From Bacillota bacterium (GTDB lineage: Bacteria > Bacillota > Clostridia > Saccharofermentanales > DTU023): a stretch of DNA of 64,000 bases. The position numbers and the translations under genes are program-made. Positions 15,411-25,122 of the stretch are shown here, in pieces. The first letter of the stretch is position 1; each line of letters opens with the position of its first letter. The notes under the pieces were generated by a model. It was not told where the DNA came from. It ran no database searches and saw only the letters and a list, made by a program, of their open reading frames with translations. The stretch covers positions 62,001 through 126,000 of the forward strand of contig JAEWER010000037.1 of NCBI GenBank assembly GCA_023389255.1, in the 5' to 3' direction.

Positions 15411-15438
15411 AAAAAAAGCTACTCACGTAGAGTAGCTT
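15411..15438 (-). terminator. Terminator after tRNA-Gln
   Basis: AAGCTACTC (15416-15424) and GAGTAGCTT (15430-15438) form a 9-bp stem with a 5-base loop. On the minus strand a run of seven T follows. The stem abuts the tRNA CCA end directly. Confidence 0.88.
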
Positions 15439-15511
15439 GGCTGCCGAACAAGGATTCGAACCTTGACAAACGGAGTCAGAGTCCGGTGTGCTACCGTTAC
15501 ACCATTCGGCA
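15438..15511 (-). tRNA. tRNA-Gln (anticodon CUG)
   Basis: Read on the minus strand the acceptor stem is TGCCGAA with TTCGGCA, the T arm CAAGG-TTCGAAT-CCTTG and the anticodon loop CTCTGAC gives anticodon CTG (codon CAG). The D arm reads GTGT-AACGGTA-GCAC. The discriminator G is followed by an encoded CCA. The first anticodon-stem pair is a C-T mismatch. The tRNA would be charged by the GlnRS encoded at 37507. Confidence 0.95.
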
Positions 15512-15604
15512 AGATGTGTCAGTTAACTTGTAGATCATATCACTTCCCACTACTTGAACGCAATTGATAAAATAAAAGAAGTTTACGAGATAGGTGGTTA
15601 ACGT

Positions 15605-16672
15605 ATGGCATCTGTGCCCGACTTTTCATGTTTAGATACATTTAACTTTACAGATAAACCAACGCCACGTACTGCGGTACCCAGCCTAACTGTGCTCTTG
15701 CCGTGCTACAACGAACAAGCACAACTTTCTACAACCTTTAGCAAATTAACTGCGATTTTAGGCGATCAAGTGGAACAAGGTAGAATCAGCGCTTACGAAA
15801 TATTGCTGGTCGATGATGGCTCAAGTGATCTCTCCTGGCAATTAATCAGTAAAGCGTCTGAGATTGATAGTCACATCAGAGGGCTACGTCTATCGCGTAA
15901 CTTTGGTAAAGAAATTGCTTGGGTGGCTGGTCTACGTAACCTTAAGACTAATGTAGTCGTATTGATGGATTGCGATTTACAGCATCCCCCTGAGTGCATA
16001 GCTGAAATGATTGATGGCTGGTACGAGGGCTACGATATCGTAGAGGGTGTAAAAAGTGATAGGGGCAAAGAGTCATTCTTTTCCAAACTCAACGCCAATA
16101 CCTTTTACGGCTTATTTAAGCATTACACTGGTTTTCAACTAAAAGATGCGTCAGATTTCAAATTACTCGATCAGAGCGTCTACGAAAAATGGTCACTGCT
16201 GGATGAAAAAGCACCCTTCTTCCGTGGTCAGTCAGCCTGGTTGGGCTTCAAGCGTAAAACCTTTACTTTTGAGGTGCAAGAGCGTGAATTTGGCACCAGT
16301 CGTTGGTCCGTTTGGAATCTATTACGTCTGAGTTTAGATGCAATCACTGGCTTTTCTGCTAAACCTCTGTTTGCCAGTGCTTTTATTGGCTTATTCTTTC
16401 TCCTGTTATTTTTTGTAATCGCTATTCAAACACTGATTAAATTCTTTAGCGGTACAGCTGTAACAGGGTTTACTACAGTAATCATGTTAGAGCTGTTAAT
16501 CGGTGGTTTAATTACTTTGAGTTTAGGTCTTGTAGGTATCTACATAGCACGTATTTTTGACGAAGTTAAAAAGCGTCCGCTTTTCGTTATCAGTGAATCT
16601 GTAGGCGAACCTCTTTGTGATACCACCGCTAAAAATAACGAAACACAACAACACACAACACAACAAGGATAA
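15605..16672 (+). CDS. Family 2 glycosyltransferase, GtrB/DPM1-like, membrane anchored
   Basis: A 355-residue protein. The GT-A domain (about residues 25-230) shows TVLLPCYNEQAQ, LLVDDGSSDLSW, SRNFGKEIAWVAGL and the metal-binding MDCDLQHPPE. Two transmembrane helices follow (about 255-280 and 295-320), then a basic end (EVKKRPLFVI). This is the layout of polyprenyl-phosphate glycosyltransferases such as GtrB and YkcC, which load undecaprenyl phosphate with a sugar for wall or exopolysaccharide decoration. The hydrophilic tail is Gln/Thr rich. AGGTGG lies before the ATG. The PHP gene follows 10 bases later. Confidence 0.92.
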   Translation: MASVPDFSCLDTFNFTDKPTPRTAVPSLTVLLPCYNEQAQLSTTFSKLTAILGDQVEQGRISAYEILLVDDGSSDLSWQLISKASEIDSHIRGLRLSRNFGKEIAWVAGLRNLKTNVVVLMDCDLQHPPECIAEMIDGWYEGYDIVEGVKSDRGKESFFSKLNANTFYGLFKHYTGFQLKDASDFKLLDQSVYEKWSLLDEKAPFFRGQSAWLGFKRKTFTFEVQEREFGTSRWSVWNLLRLSLDAITGFSAKPLFASAFIGLFFLLLFFVIAIQTLIKFFSGTAVTGFTTVIMLELLIGGLITLSLGLVGIYIARIFDEVKKRPLFVISESVGEPLCDTTAKNNETQQHTTQQG

Positions 16673-16682
16673 GAGCTAAATT

Positions 16683-17570
16683 ATGGATGGTTACGAAGCA
16701 CGTTTATTTTTTACTGAAATACAAGAGATAGGTATGGTAGATTTGCATCTACATTCAACCTATTCCGATGGCACACAAGAACCTGTATCTTTAGTATTTC
16801 AAGCGCTCTTCAATCATCTGTCTTACATCTCGATTACCGATCACGATACCTTAGAGGCATACGACAATTTGGATTCTATAAATTTATACAATCTTCAGCT
16901 TATTACCCAAAAATCTGATGTAGTCTTAAATCTGCTCCCTGGTATCGAAATTTCTACTGTTTGGCAAGATAAAACCTTGCACCTGCTTGCCTATTTCCCA
17001 GAGCACACACAAGCAAAACTTCTCCCTTTTTTGGATGAGCAATTAGAGACTCGTGCCCAAAGAAATATTACACTTGGCACAAAGTTGCGAGAACTGGGCT
17101 ATCCCCTACCAAAAGATTTTTTTACGAAAGCTAGTATGGGTAGATCACATGTAGCGCGTTGGTTGGTAGAGAATGGATATTTTACCGATATTGAGAGCGT
17201 TTTCAATAATTTATTAACACCAGGTAAACCTGGATATGTTGCCAGAAAGCCCCTATCGCTTGAGGTTGCCATCAACGAAGTGCGATCTGTGGGTGGAGTT
17301 CCTGTAGTTGCACATCCACATCTCTACGGCTGGGTAGATGATGCCAATAGCACTAAAAAATTAGAACGAAAACTAGCCGAACTAAAAGAAATCGGTCTTT
17401 TAGGGGTTGAAACAATTCACTCCAGCTCTAGCCAACGCCAAAGAGAGCAGTTGGCTAAAGTTGCTAAAAAATTAAAATTAGCATCCACGGCGGGCAGTGA
17501 TTATCATGGTGAAAACAAGAAAAATCACGAGATGTTCTCAGCCCTGCCCGATTACTTCTATCGCCGATAA
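16683..17570 (+). CDS. PHP-domain phosphoesterase (TrpH/RNase AM-like)
   Basis: A 295-residue protein with the PHP metal motifs in order: DLHLHSTYSDG, SITDHDTLEAY, LPGIEIST, VAHPHLYGW and AGSDYHG. Together they ligate a trinuclear metal centre. Close relatives (YciV/TrpH) hydrolyse 3',5'-nucleoside bisphosphates and trim short RNA 5' ends. A frame start at 16683 or an internal ATG at 16734 directly before DLHLHS are both possible; many family members begin near the latter. It follows the glycosyltransferase gene closely but the functions look unrelated. Confidence 0.9.
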   Translation: MDGYEARLFFTEIQEIGMVDLHLHSTYSDGTQEPVSLVFQALFNHLSYISITDHDTLEAYDNLDSINLYNLQLITQKSDVVLNLLPGIEISTVWQDKTLHLLAYFPEHTQAKLLPFLDEQLETRAQRNITLGTKLRELGYPLPKDFFTKASMGRSHVARWLVENGYFTDIESVFNNLLTPGKPGYVARKPLSLEVAINEVRSVGGVPVVAHPHLYGWVDDANSTKKLERKLAELKEIGLLGVETIHSSSSQRQREQLAKVAKKLKLASTAGSDYHGENKKNHEMFSALPDYFYRR

Positions 17571-17572
17571 GC

Positions 17573-19120
17573 TTATTTACCAACTGCATATACAGTGGGG
17601 TAATCTTGGTAGTAACCAGTAACTATTGCCTCCCTGTCTACTTCAACACCGTCCACATAGTAGATACGCCAGGTCCTGGTTTGCTGTCCTGAGATGCCCT
17701 GCTTAATTAACTTGCGCTCGCCAGGCGCTAGATTGGGATCTACTTTTTCTTGAACTTCTGGTTCTACGTAGCCTAAGTGTTCAACTTCTAGATCGATGGT
17801 AGCTCCTTGCGGATTCGCAGGACCATAAATGGAATAAGTTACCTCGTTGCCATTCATTTCTGCACAAATTGCATAGGGATAATCTGTAGGATTGCTTAAA
17901 ATCAGATCTGCCCAATCTTCGATCATGGCATCCATCCCAGGATCACAATAAGCGGATACTAAACCGTGGTTATGATATTCCACAAAATCTAAATTAGCTT
18001 TGGCAGCCGCCTGAAATAATGTGGAGCTGACTTGACACAAACCGCCACCTATACCTTGCTCTACTCTATCCTCAATCTCAACAGCAGCTGGCATGTAACC
18101 GTTTTCTTCTGTCATGGGATTGATTTGTTGCAGAAGTGAATAGGTATCGTGCGGTTGTATCACTGTACCATTGATGCGCTGAGTACCCAAACGTACATTG
18201 TTGTTACGTGCCTCAGCTGAGTAGGGCAAGTACGTTGTAGCAGTACTCACTAAGCCCAGACCCTGATTCATCTCTGCGCTGCTGGCAGTAACAGGCACCT
18301 GCTTAAACGGTAATTTTATCTGTGTTTTAAGATCACCTTTTTGCAGCTGGGTGCTGATCGCCTGATAAAGCTCATCTTGCTTTAATTCACGACCAGCCAT
18401 ACCCTCATCAAAAAGGAATGTTTTACTTGCTAAATCAAAGCCAGTAACCTGTGGCTTGCTAGAATCTCTATTACACTGCTTGGCAAGACGCTTGATCTCT
18501 TGTTTGAGTAGTTCCTGATTAAAAGTTAACTTGGGAGTTAATTCTATCTTTTGCGTTCTCTTGTATTGCAATGCCTCTTGATAGATAGCATCATTGGCAA
18601 AATCTAACTCGATATTTGCTGGCTCTATCGCTAAAGCTAGAGCATATTCACTTGCTTGCTCATCTATAGTTTTTTCTTTGTTTAGCCCTTTTTGATAGAC
18701 ACCATCTGCTTGATCTTGTTTGCTAGCGTTATTGACTAACTTATTTTCTTCTCCTTTGGCCGCTTTTTCGGCATTATGCTCCGCTTCATTGGCTAATTTC
18801 TGTAAATGAACTTTCGCTCTTTCTGTCAGTTCTGCTTGCTCTTTTTCTAAACCCGTAAGAGGCAGGGTTACAGGCATCATCTTTTGGTAGTTAGCATTAG
18901 ATGCAATAAAGCGATCAAAATCTAATTTGCTCATACCTTTGAGACTTTGTCCTAACAGGTAGACATCACTTGTGATCCGCTCCACTTTCTCTGCCGTTGT
19001 TGCAGGTTGCGTACCTTCAGTCTTATCTGCTGTAGTGTGAGCGTATTTGTACCACAGCAATGCAACAAGTAGCAGAATGAGTACCAGTAAAGAGCTTGCA
19101 ATTATTTTCAAAAGACGCAT
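17573..19120 (-). CDS. VanW-family protein with G5 domain
   Basis: A 515-residue exported protein. One N-terminal membrane segment (residues 7-24, SLLVLILLLVALLWY) is followed by an extracytoplasmic region of about 265 residues, lysine and glutamate rich around 100-150, resembling the YoaR-like region before VanW domains. The VanW domain is clear (QRINGTVIQPHDTYSLL, GIGGGLCQVSSTLFQAA, EYHNHGLVSAYCDPGMDA), with a C-terminal G5-like domain (LIKQGISGQQTRTWRIYYVDG). Members are linked to the cell wall, but no enzymatic activity is established. The neighbouring NlpC/P60 protein and PBP1A support a wall role. Confidence 0.9.
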   Translation of the reverse strand: MRLLKIIASSLLVLILLLVALLWYKYAHTTADKTEGTQPATTAEKVERITSDVYLLGQSLKGMSKLDFDRFIASNANYQKMMPVTLPLTGLEKEQAELTERAKVHLQKLANEAEHNAEKAAKGEENKLVNNASKQDQADGVYQKGLNKEKTIDEQASEYALALAIEPANIELDFANDAIYQEALQYKRTQKIELTPKLTFNQELLKQEIKRLAKQCNRDSSKPQVTGFDLASKTFLFDEGMAGRELKQDELYQAISTQLQKGDLKTQIKLPFKQVPVTASSAEMNQGLGLVSTATTYLPYSAEARNNNVRLGTQRINGTVIQPHDTYSLLQQINPMTEENGYMPAAVEIEDRVEQGIGGGLCQVSSTLFQAAAKANLDFVEYHNHGLVSAYCDPGMDAMIEDWADLILSNPTDYPYAICAEMNGNEVTYSIYGPANPQGATIDLEVEHLGYVEPEVQEKVDPNLAPGERKLIKQGISGQQTRTWRIYYVDGVEVDREAIVTGYYQDYPTVYAVGK

Positions 19121-19191
19121 GATTTTCCTCTGCTAAAAAAATAGCTAGATTACCGAAGCAATCTAGCTAGAAAACTTTAATTTATTGACAA

Positions 19192-20760
19192 CTAGTAGAC
19201 AACACGGCGCACAGTATACAAGCGATTGAGATAGTATGCACTATCTAGTCTGCTGGTGATAACACCTACACTATCATCAGATGCGTGCACAAAGAGATTG
19301 TTTCCAATGTAAATTCCTGAATGGTACACTCTTCCGCTACTAGCGAAGCAGACAATGTCTCCCGGCACCAATTTGGAATAATCAGATCCTGGGGTAAAAT
19401 CAATTGCCTTACCCTCTAAGGCTTGTGCATCAGCAGTACGAGAAATACTGATTCCTTGTTGTGCATAGAGATAGTACACCATGCCCGAACAGTCAAAACC
19501 ACTAGGTGAAGTACCACCATAAACATAAGGAACATTTACCTCAGCAAAATGGATAGCTTGGTTGGCAATATTCTGACCTGTGGTAGTTCCTGAATTAGCA
19601 TCTTCTGCTGGCTGTTTAGCTTCTTCGAGATTATCTTTCTCTTCTGCTTCTTTCTTCTCGTTTTCTTTGGCTTCCTCTTGCTCTTTTTCTACATCGATAT
19701 ATTCATCTGTTAAAAGATCGCTACGGATATAACCAGTAATGGTCTGCTCACCCTTAGTTGCAACTATTTTGTACCAAGTCTCGTTCTGTGAGTTGGTGGC
19801 AACACCTTTTAATTCAACAGCTGTACCATAGTAGAGCTCAGTTACGACATCACTATTAGTTGATGAACCAGAACGTACATTTACACCATAACTTGAATTA
19901 ACATACATAGTGCCAGAAGTAGCTTCAAACTCTTCTTCAGCGGGCACTTCCACGGGCTTTTCAGGCGCTTTGGGCATCTCTACATCCTTTTCATCTGTGC
20001 TCAAATAAGCACTGTAGACATAGCCCTCCGCCTCTTCGTCTTTGATGGTTACTTTCGACCAGGTATCACCACTTGCCAAAACAGTCTTAATCTCGTGTAC
20101 AACTGTTCCTGGTTTTAATTCTTTGATTACTGACGCCTCGAAAGAATAATTCTCTCTTAGTAACAGATCGGTGGTGACATACTTATCGACGCCAGTTTCA
20201 GTTTCTTCAACAGCTGGAGTATCTGGTTCAGTATTACTATCGCTGTTGTTATCACTGTTTTCATCTACCACTACTTTGTCAGAGTTAGACTCACTCACAG
20301 GCTTTTCTACCACTTCTTGAGTGGGAGCTTCCGTTTCAGCAGGCTTAGGCGCTTCTGTCTTAACAATCTGTGGTTCTGCTTCGGTTGCTTTAACTTTCTT
20401 GTCAGCTGTAGCTACGGGCTTGGTCGCTTGGCTACTAACTTTTTTACCACGATACTGCGGAACACCCTTATCCTTAACTGTGAGTTCTTTCTTGGCTAAG
20501 GGAGAAATATTCAAAACTGGTTTTTTAGTAGGATTAGTAATTTTCGCTACCTTGTTACCCTGGCGCTGAAAGATCGCTGAAGAACGAATTTGGGGTAAGA
20601 AGAGAGCCACCAAAACGAATACGCTCAACAACAGACCAGTGATTACTGGTAATCCTATACGAATTAATTTACTGCTAAAGCCACGTTCTAACACACCTAC
20701 TTCCGTGTATTGCGTGGCATCCTGCCTGAGTTGGTCGTTATCATGTTTACGAAAAATCAT
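19192..20760 (-). CDS. Exported NlpC/P60 endopeptidase with two SH3b domains
   Basis: A 522-residue wall hydrolase. A transmembrane or uncleaved signal helix lies at about 35-53 (VITGLLLSVFVLVALFL). After a Lys/Pro/Glu-rich linker come two SH3b domains (about 190-255 and 280-350, the second with GVNVRSGSST), an E/K-rich helix (about 355-390), and the NlpC/P60 domain (about 400-522). The catalytic cysteine is in FDCSGMV, with histidines in YHSGIYIG and LFVHAS. Such enzymes cut the stem peptide of peptidoglycan. GGAGG precedes two adjacent ATG codons; the second (20760) gives better spacing. Confidence 0.93.
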   Translation of the reverse strand: MIFRKHDNDQLRQDATQYTEVGVLERGFSSKLIRIGLPVITGLLLSVFVLVALFLPQIRSSAIFQRQGNKVAKITNPTKKPVLNISPLAKKELTVKDKGVPQYRGKKVSSQATKPVATADKKVKATEAEPQIVKTEAPKPAETEAPTQEVVEKPVSESNSDKVVVDENSDNNSDSNTEPDTPAVEETETGVDKYVTTDLLLRENYSFEASVIKELKPGTVVHEIKTVLASGDTWSKVTIKDEEAEGYVYSAYLSTDEKDVEMPKAPEKPVEVPAEEEFEATSGTMYVNSSYGVNVRSGSSTNSDVVTELYYGTAVELKGVATNSQNETWYKIVATKGEQTITGYIRSDLLTDEYIDVEKEQEEAKENEKKEAEEKDNLEEAKQPAEDANSGTTTGQNIANQAIHFAEVNVPYVYGGTSPSGFDCSGMVYYLYAQQGISISRTADAQALEGKAIDFTPGSDYSKLVPGDIVCFASSGRVYHSGIYIGNNLFVHASDDSVGVITSRLDSAYYLNRLYTVRRVVY

Positions 20761-20763
20761 CAT

Positions 20764-21045
20764 TCCTCCAACTTGGCTTCACACGTCCTAATCGCATATT
20801 ATACATTTGCTGTCACTTCGTAAAGTAGAACCATTGGCAGATTCAAAAACTCTACGCATCTCATGCAACAATAGAACCGTGCGAGCGGTTGAATTGTCTA
20901 TATAGCTTAATCAGTTATATAATAAAGCGATCCCGTGTTTTATTACACGGTAGCAAACTGACTGAAATAATTCTGCAATATTAAAATTGCATTGTCAAAC
21001 AGAAATATGCATCTGGTTTTCCACCAGTCATATACGAGGAAATAA
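20764..21045. promoter_or_regulatory. Divergent promoter region between NlpC/P60 and PBP1A genes
   Basis: About 280 bp between two divergent wall genes. It holds an AT-rich TATATAATAAAG near 20917-20928 that could be a plus-strand -10 region, though no -35 box is found at normal spacing. A hairpin follows, CCGTGT (20933-20938) with ACACGG (20945-20950), which would be in the PBP1A leader. No riboswitch or T-box motif was recognised. Confidence 0.4.
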
Positions 21046-23472
21046 ATGCAAAATAATAACTCCGCAAATCAACAGGGCAACCTTGGCAAGCGTAGTTCTA
21101 AGGTAGCAGGTAATTCACCCCTAATGAATAATCAAAGGCCCACGGCTGGCAGAAATTCAGCTTCTGCTTCGCGTGAACGGAAGATGCTAGGTAGAGGTGC
21201 CCGTCGTTTCACGGCACAGGAAGTGAAAGCATATCGTCGTTCCTTGCGTTCTCGCATCAAAGGTAAACCTTCTAGCTCTCAATCTCCTTCGACGATTGTT
21301 GGCTTGCTGGGCGGTGTCGTTTCTCGCTCACTTAAGTTAATCTTAATTCTTCTAATTATCTTAGGTATGGGCTTTGCTGGTCTCGGCACCGGTATGCTAT
21401 TTGGCTATATTTCAACAGCTGGTGATTTAGACATTAAGAACATCTCCACTACTACACAAAAAACACAGCTATTAGATAAAGACGGTAACGTAATAAATAC
21501 ATTAAGCAATACAGGTCAAGTTAACCGTGAATTTGTCCCTTACAGTGAATTGGCTAACACTTACATTGCCAAAGCCTTTATGGCAATCGAAGACGAGCGC
21601 TTCATGCAACATCACGGCATCGATCCTACTCGTATCGCTTCAGCTATTTTCAGTGCCTTAGCCAATGGTGGAACGCCCACACATGGCGGCTCAACTATCA
21701 CCCAACAAACTGTTAAATTGATCTCTGGTGCTGACGACATTTCTGCTCAAAGAAAGATTCAAGAATGGTACAACGCCTATCGCTTAGAACAAAATCGCTC
21801 TAAAGAAGGTGTTTTGGATCTATATTTGAACTTAGTCCCAATGGCAAATAATATCGTGGGCGTACAAGCAGCTTCTAAAGCATATTTCAACAAAGATGCC
21901 AAAGAACTGAATATCGAAGAATGTGCTTTGCTCGCTAGTATACCCAACATGCCTTCCGTGCTAAATCCTCGTACTGAGTATGGTAGACGTAACGCTTTGC
22001 GTCGTATGCGCTTAACCTTGGGAAAAATGTATGAGCTTGGTTTTATCGATGATGCTCAATATCAAGATGCTCGTACACACGAAATAAATTTTGATTTTTC
22101 TAGCGAAAACAACGCACCTGTGGAGATACGCTCTTATTTTGCTGATTATGTAATTGAATCTGTTATCAACGACTTAGTCAAAGAACTAGGTTATTCGTAC
22201 GAATTAGCCGAGATGACTGTTTACAGCCAGGGCTTGACCATCGAAACTACCATGGATCAAAAATTGCAAGCCCGTTTAGACGAAGTCTATAAAGACGAGA
22301 GCCTATTTACCAATGTTCCTTGGCTTTTAGAAGACTCACCTGAACATCCTCAGTCTTCAATTGTAGTAATTGAAAATAATCCCGATGATCCTGGACGTAT
22401 TCGTGGCATGGTAGGCGGTTACGGAGAAAAGAAAAAGAATTCGGTCTTCAATCGAGCCACAGATGCGTATCGTCAACCAGGCTCTTCAATCAAGCCTATT
22501 CTCGTATATGGTCCTGCTTTAGATACTAATAAGATTACACAAAATACTATCTTTAACGATCGTCCTATGTATCTAAATCCTGAGGAGCCAGATACACCTT
22601 GGCCTTTGAACTTCTCACGTTCTTACATGGGACAAGTCAACTTGCACACAGCTCTAGTTGCATCACTCAATACTATTGCCGTAGATGTTTTTACTAACTG
22701 GGTTACTCCTTCGGTAGCTCTAGAGTATCTCAAGCGTATGGGTATCGATAGAACGAACGATCGCTTCCCTTCCATGGCTATCGGCGGTTTTACTAAAGGT
22801 GTAAACACTAAGTTGATGGCTGGCGCCTACGCCACTTTAGCTAATAAAGGTATCTACACTGAGCCAACTGTGTATAAACGTGTACTAAAAGCCGACGGTT
22901 CAGTGTTGCTAGATAAAACTCACCCACAACAAACTAGAGTTTTCCGTGAACAAGTGACTTCCGTTTTAACCCCAATCTTAACCTCGATTGCCAACAATAA
23001 TGGTGCCACTCCTTATAACCAGGTAGCTGCTGGTAAAACTGGTACCACCGATGATGATATCGATAAATGGTTCTGTGGTTATACCCCTTATTACACAGCA
23101 GCTGTTTGGTATGGTTACGACAACAATTCTGGTCGTAGAACGGAAATTCCTTCTGCTGATTTGTGGAATGCTATAGGTCTATGGCGTGCATCAATGACAG
23201 CCATTCATCAAGATTTACCTTATAAAAACTTTGAAACAGCTAGTTATAGTAATTACAACAACTATTACACTCCTGAACCTGAATCAGAGCCTGAGCCTGA
23301 AACAGAAGAAAAGCCTGAAGAGGCTAACAAGCAACCCGCAGAACCAGCACAAAATCAAGCTGAAAATAATAACAACACCAGTAATGATGATGCTAATTCA
23401 AAGAATCAAGACCAGGGAGATGAGCAAAATCAAAATACAAATCAGCCAGAAAATCCTAATGGTGGTAATTAA
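21046..23472 (+). CDS. Class A penicillin-binding protein (PBP1A type)
   Basis: An 808-residue bifunctional peptidoglycan synthase. A basic cytoplasmic region (1-95) precedes one membrane helix (about 97-125). The GT51 glycosyltransferase has the catalytic glutamate in AIEDERFMQHHGID and GGSTITQQTVK. The transpeptidase has SxxK in PGSSIKPILVYG, SxN in VASLNTIA and KTG in AAGKTGTTDDD. The last 80 residues are low complexity, first Glu/Pro then Asn/Gln rich, as in many clostridial PBP1A tails. GAGGA precedes the ATG. It lies divergent to the NlpC/P60 gene, placing wall synthesis and cutting side by side. Confidence 0.96.
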   Translation: MQNNNSANQQGNLGKRSSKVAGNSPLMNNQRPTAGRNSASASRERKMLGRGARRFTAQEVKAYRRSLRSRIKGKPSSSQSPSTIVGLLGGVVSRSLKLILILLIILGMGFAGLGTGMLFGYISTAGDLDIKNISTTTQKTQLLDKDGNVINTLSNTGQVNREFVPYSELANTYIAKAFMAIEDERFMQHHGIDPTRIASAIFSALANGGTPTHGGSTITQQTVKLISGADDISAQRKIQEWYNAYRLEQNRSKEGVLDLYLNLVPMANNIVGVQAASKAYFNKDAKELNIEECALLASIPNMPSVLNPRTEYGRRNALRRMRLTLGKMYELGFIDDAQYQDARTHEINFDFSSENNAPVEIRSYFADYVIESVINDLVKELGYSYELAEMTVYSQGLTIETTMDQKLQARLDEVYKDESLFTNVPWLLEDSPEHPQSSIVVIENNPDDPGRIRGMVGGYGEKKKNSVFNRATDAYRQPGSSIKPILVYGPALDTNKITQNTIFNDRPMYLNPEEPDTPWPLNFSRSYMGQVNLHTALVASLNTIAVDVFTNWVTPSVALEYLKRMGIDRTNDRFPSMAIGGFTKGVNTKLMAGAYATLANKGIYTEPTVYKRVLKADGSVLLDKTHPQQTRVFREQVTSVLTPILTSIANNNGATPYNQVAAGKTGTTDDDIDKWFCGYTPYYTAAVWYGYDNNSGRRTEIPSADLWNAIGLWRASMTAIHQDLPYKNFETASYSNYNNYYTPEPESEPEPETEEKPEEANKQPAEPAQNQAENNNNTSNDDANSKNQDQGDEQNQNTNQPENPNGGN

Positions 23473-23526
23473 TAGTTTGGCTAACTAGTTATTTAATCGT
23501 CGATTCTGTACAATGAACAGAAAACT

Positions 23527-23553
23527 AAAAAGTAGCGTTAAACGCTACTTTTT
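23527..23553 (+). terminator. Rho-independent terminator after the PBP1A gene
   Basis: AGTAGCGT (23531-23538) pairs with ACGCTACT (23542-23549), extended by A-T pairs on both sides and followed by five T, then CTTT. It lies 55 bases after the PBP1A stop and just before the amidohydrolase ribosome site. Confidence 0.9.
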
Positions 23554-23574
23554 CTTTAGGTGCAAGGAGGTCTT

Positions 23575-25062
23575 ATGCACACAGAAGATTCCCATAAAGA
23601 AGCCCTGTTAGAAACCAATAGATATCTGCCTAATTACCGTAAACTGCTTTTCCACAATTTCACCATTATCGATGAAAACTTTGCTTGCATACCAAATCAA
23701 GATGTGTTGGTAGAAGACGGCAAAATTAAGGAAATTAGCACCACTAAAACCATCGCTGTAGATAAGAAAACTAGGAAAGAGAATAAACTTGCCTCTGGCA
23801 TTTGGTTTTCACCTACAGATAATCTTGTAGTGATTGAGGGCAAAGGCAAACGTGTTCTTTCGCCTGGTTTTGTCAACGCTCATTGCCACGTTCCCATGGT
23901 CTTGCTCAGAGGCTATGGTGAGAACTTAAACTTACATGATTGGCTCTACACGAGAATCTTCCCTTACGAAGAAGTGATGACCACTGAAGATATGTACTGG
24001 GGTGCCCTGCTCGGTATCACCGAGATGCTTGCTTGCGGCGTAACTTCTTTTTCTGAGATGTACATGGATATTCCTGTTATTGCTGAAGCAGCTTACACAG
24101 CACAAATTAAGTGTAACATCTGCCAACCTGGTAACATTAAACAAACTGAAGCTACTTTAGAGCTAGTACCACAATTAAAAGCTAAGCTTAAAGCACAAAA
24201 TCCTGAAATAAATTATGCTGATGCCTCAGAGTTAATCACTGTAGATAGTGGTTTCCATGCTGTTTATACTGGTACCCCAGAAATTGTAGAAGTTAGCACG
24301 GGTCTAGCCAAAAAGCATAACTTGCAAATGCAACTACATCTCTCCGAAACGGCAAAAGAAAACGAAGATTGCCAAACTGAACATGGTGTATCCCCTGCGG
24401 AGTTTATGGTGCAAAATGGCTTGTTCGCTACTAGAACAACAGCTGCTCACTGTGTCCATCTCTCAGCAACTGACATGACACTCTTAAAAGAACACAATGT
24501 TTTCCCTTGCCATTGCCCGAGTAGTAACTTCAAGCTAGGTAGTGGTTTTGCCGACGTGAAAGCTTGGCTTGAAGCAGGCTTAACCCCCTGCTTGGGTACT
24601 GACGGCGCAGCTAGCAATAACAATTTGAATATTTTAGAAGAATTACACTTAGCAGCCATGCTCGCCAAAGGTCTGCACCGTGATGCTACCTGTTTGACCA
24701 CGACGGAGTTAATGCGAATTGCAACTGTTAATGGTGCTAAAGCGCAAGGACGTCTTAACACAGGGTTAATCAAAGAAGGGTTTGAGGCAGATTTGGTAGT
24801 TTTCGATCTGGATACTCCACACACACAACCCGTGTTTGATCCACTCGCTAACATTATCTACTCTGCTCAAGCAAGCAACGTACGCTTAACGATGGTACAA
24901 GGTCGTGTTCTCTACAATAAGGGCAAATACTTTACCCTTAATCCTAAGCAGATCATACGTAAATGCTTAGAACTTAAAGCCGAACGTCAAGCCCAAATAG
25001 CAGCGCAAGGCGGTTTGCCTGATAGCATCGAATACTCAACTAATCGCAATCAAGCTGAATAA
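23575..25062 (+). CDS. Amidohydrolase (SAH/5'-deoxyadenosine/MTA deaminase-like)
   Basis: A 495-residue metal-dependent hydrolase of the ATZ/TRZ (COG0402) group. Metal and substrate motifs: GFVNAHCHVPMVLLRGYGEN (residues about 98-117), QLHLSETAKEN, TAAHCVHLSATD and LGTDGAASNNNLN. The last motifs are typical of S-adenosylhomocysteine / 5'-methylthioadenosine / 5'-deoxyadenosine deaminases, which turn adenosyl by-products into inosyl compounds. Chlorohydrolase-like or cytosine-type substrates remain possible. The ATG at 23575 with AAGGAGG is used; the frame runs back to a GTG at 23560. About 30 extra residues lie between the first strands (positions 45-85). Confidence 0.87.
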   Translation: MHTEDSHKEALLETNRYLPNYRKLLFHNFTIIDENFACIPNQDVLVEDGKIKEISTTKTIAVDKKTRKENKLASGIWFSPTDNLVVIEGKGKRVLSPGFVNAHCHVPMVLLRGYGENLNLHDWLYTRIFPYEEVMTTEDMYWGALLGITEMLACGVTSFSEMYMDIPVIAEAAYTAQIKCNICQPGNIKQTEATLELVPQLKAKLKAQNPEINYADASELITVDSGFHAVYTGTPEIVEVSTGLAKKHNLQMQLHLSETAKENEDCQTEHGVSPAEFMVQNGLFATRTTAAHCVHLSATDMTLLKEHNVFPCHCPSSNFKLGSGFADVKAWLEAGLTPCLGTDGAASNNNLNILEELHLAAMLAKGLHRDATCLTTTELMRIATVNGAKAQGRLNTGLIKEGFEADLVVFDLDTPHTQPVFDPLANIIYSAQASNVRLTMVQGRVLYNKGKYFTLNPKQIIRKCLELKAERQAQIAAQGGLPDSIEYSTNRNQAE

Positions 25063-25077
25063 CAAAATTTAGGTATG

Positions 25078-25112
25078 AAAAAGCGGGGCAGTGCAAGCTA
25101 CCCCGCTTTTTT
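25078..25112. terminator. Bidirectional terminator between amidohydrolase and dnaJ
   Basis: GCGGGG (25083-25088) and CCCCGC (25101-25106) form the stem, flanked by A on the left and a run of six T on the right. It therefore serves both the plus-strand amidohydrolase gene and the minus-strand dnaK operon. Confidence 0.9.
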
Positions 25113-25122
25113 GTCTTAATTT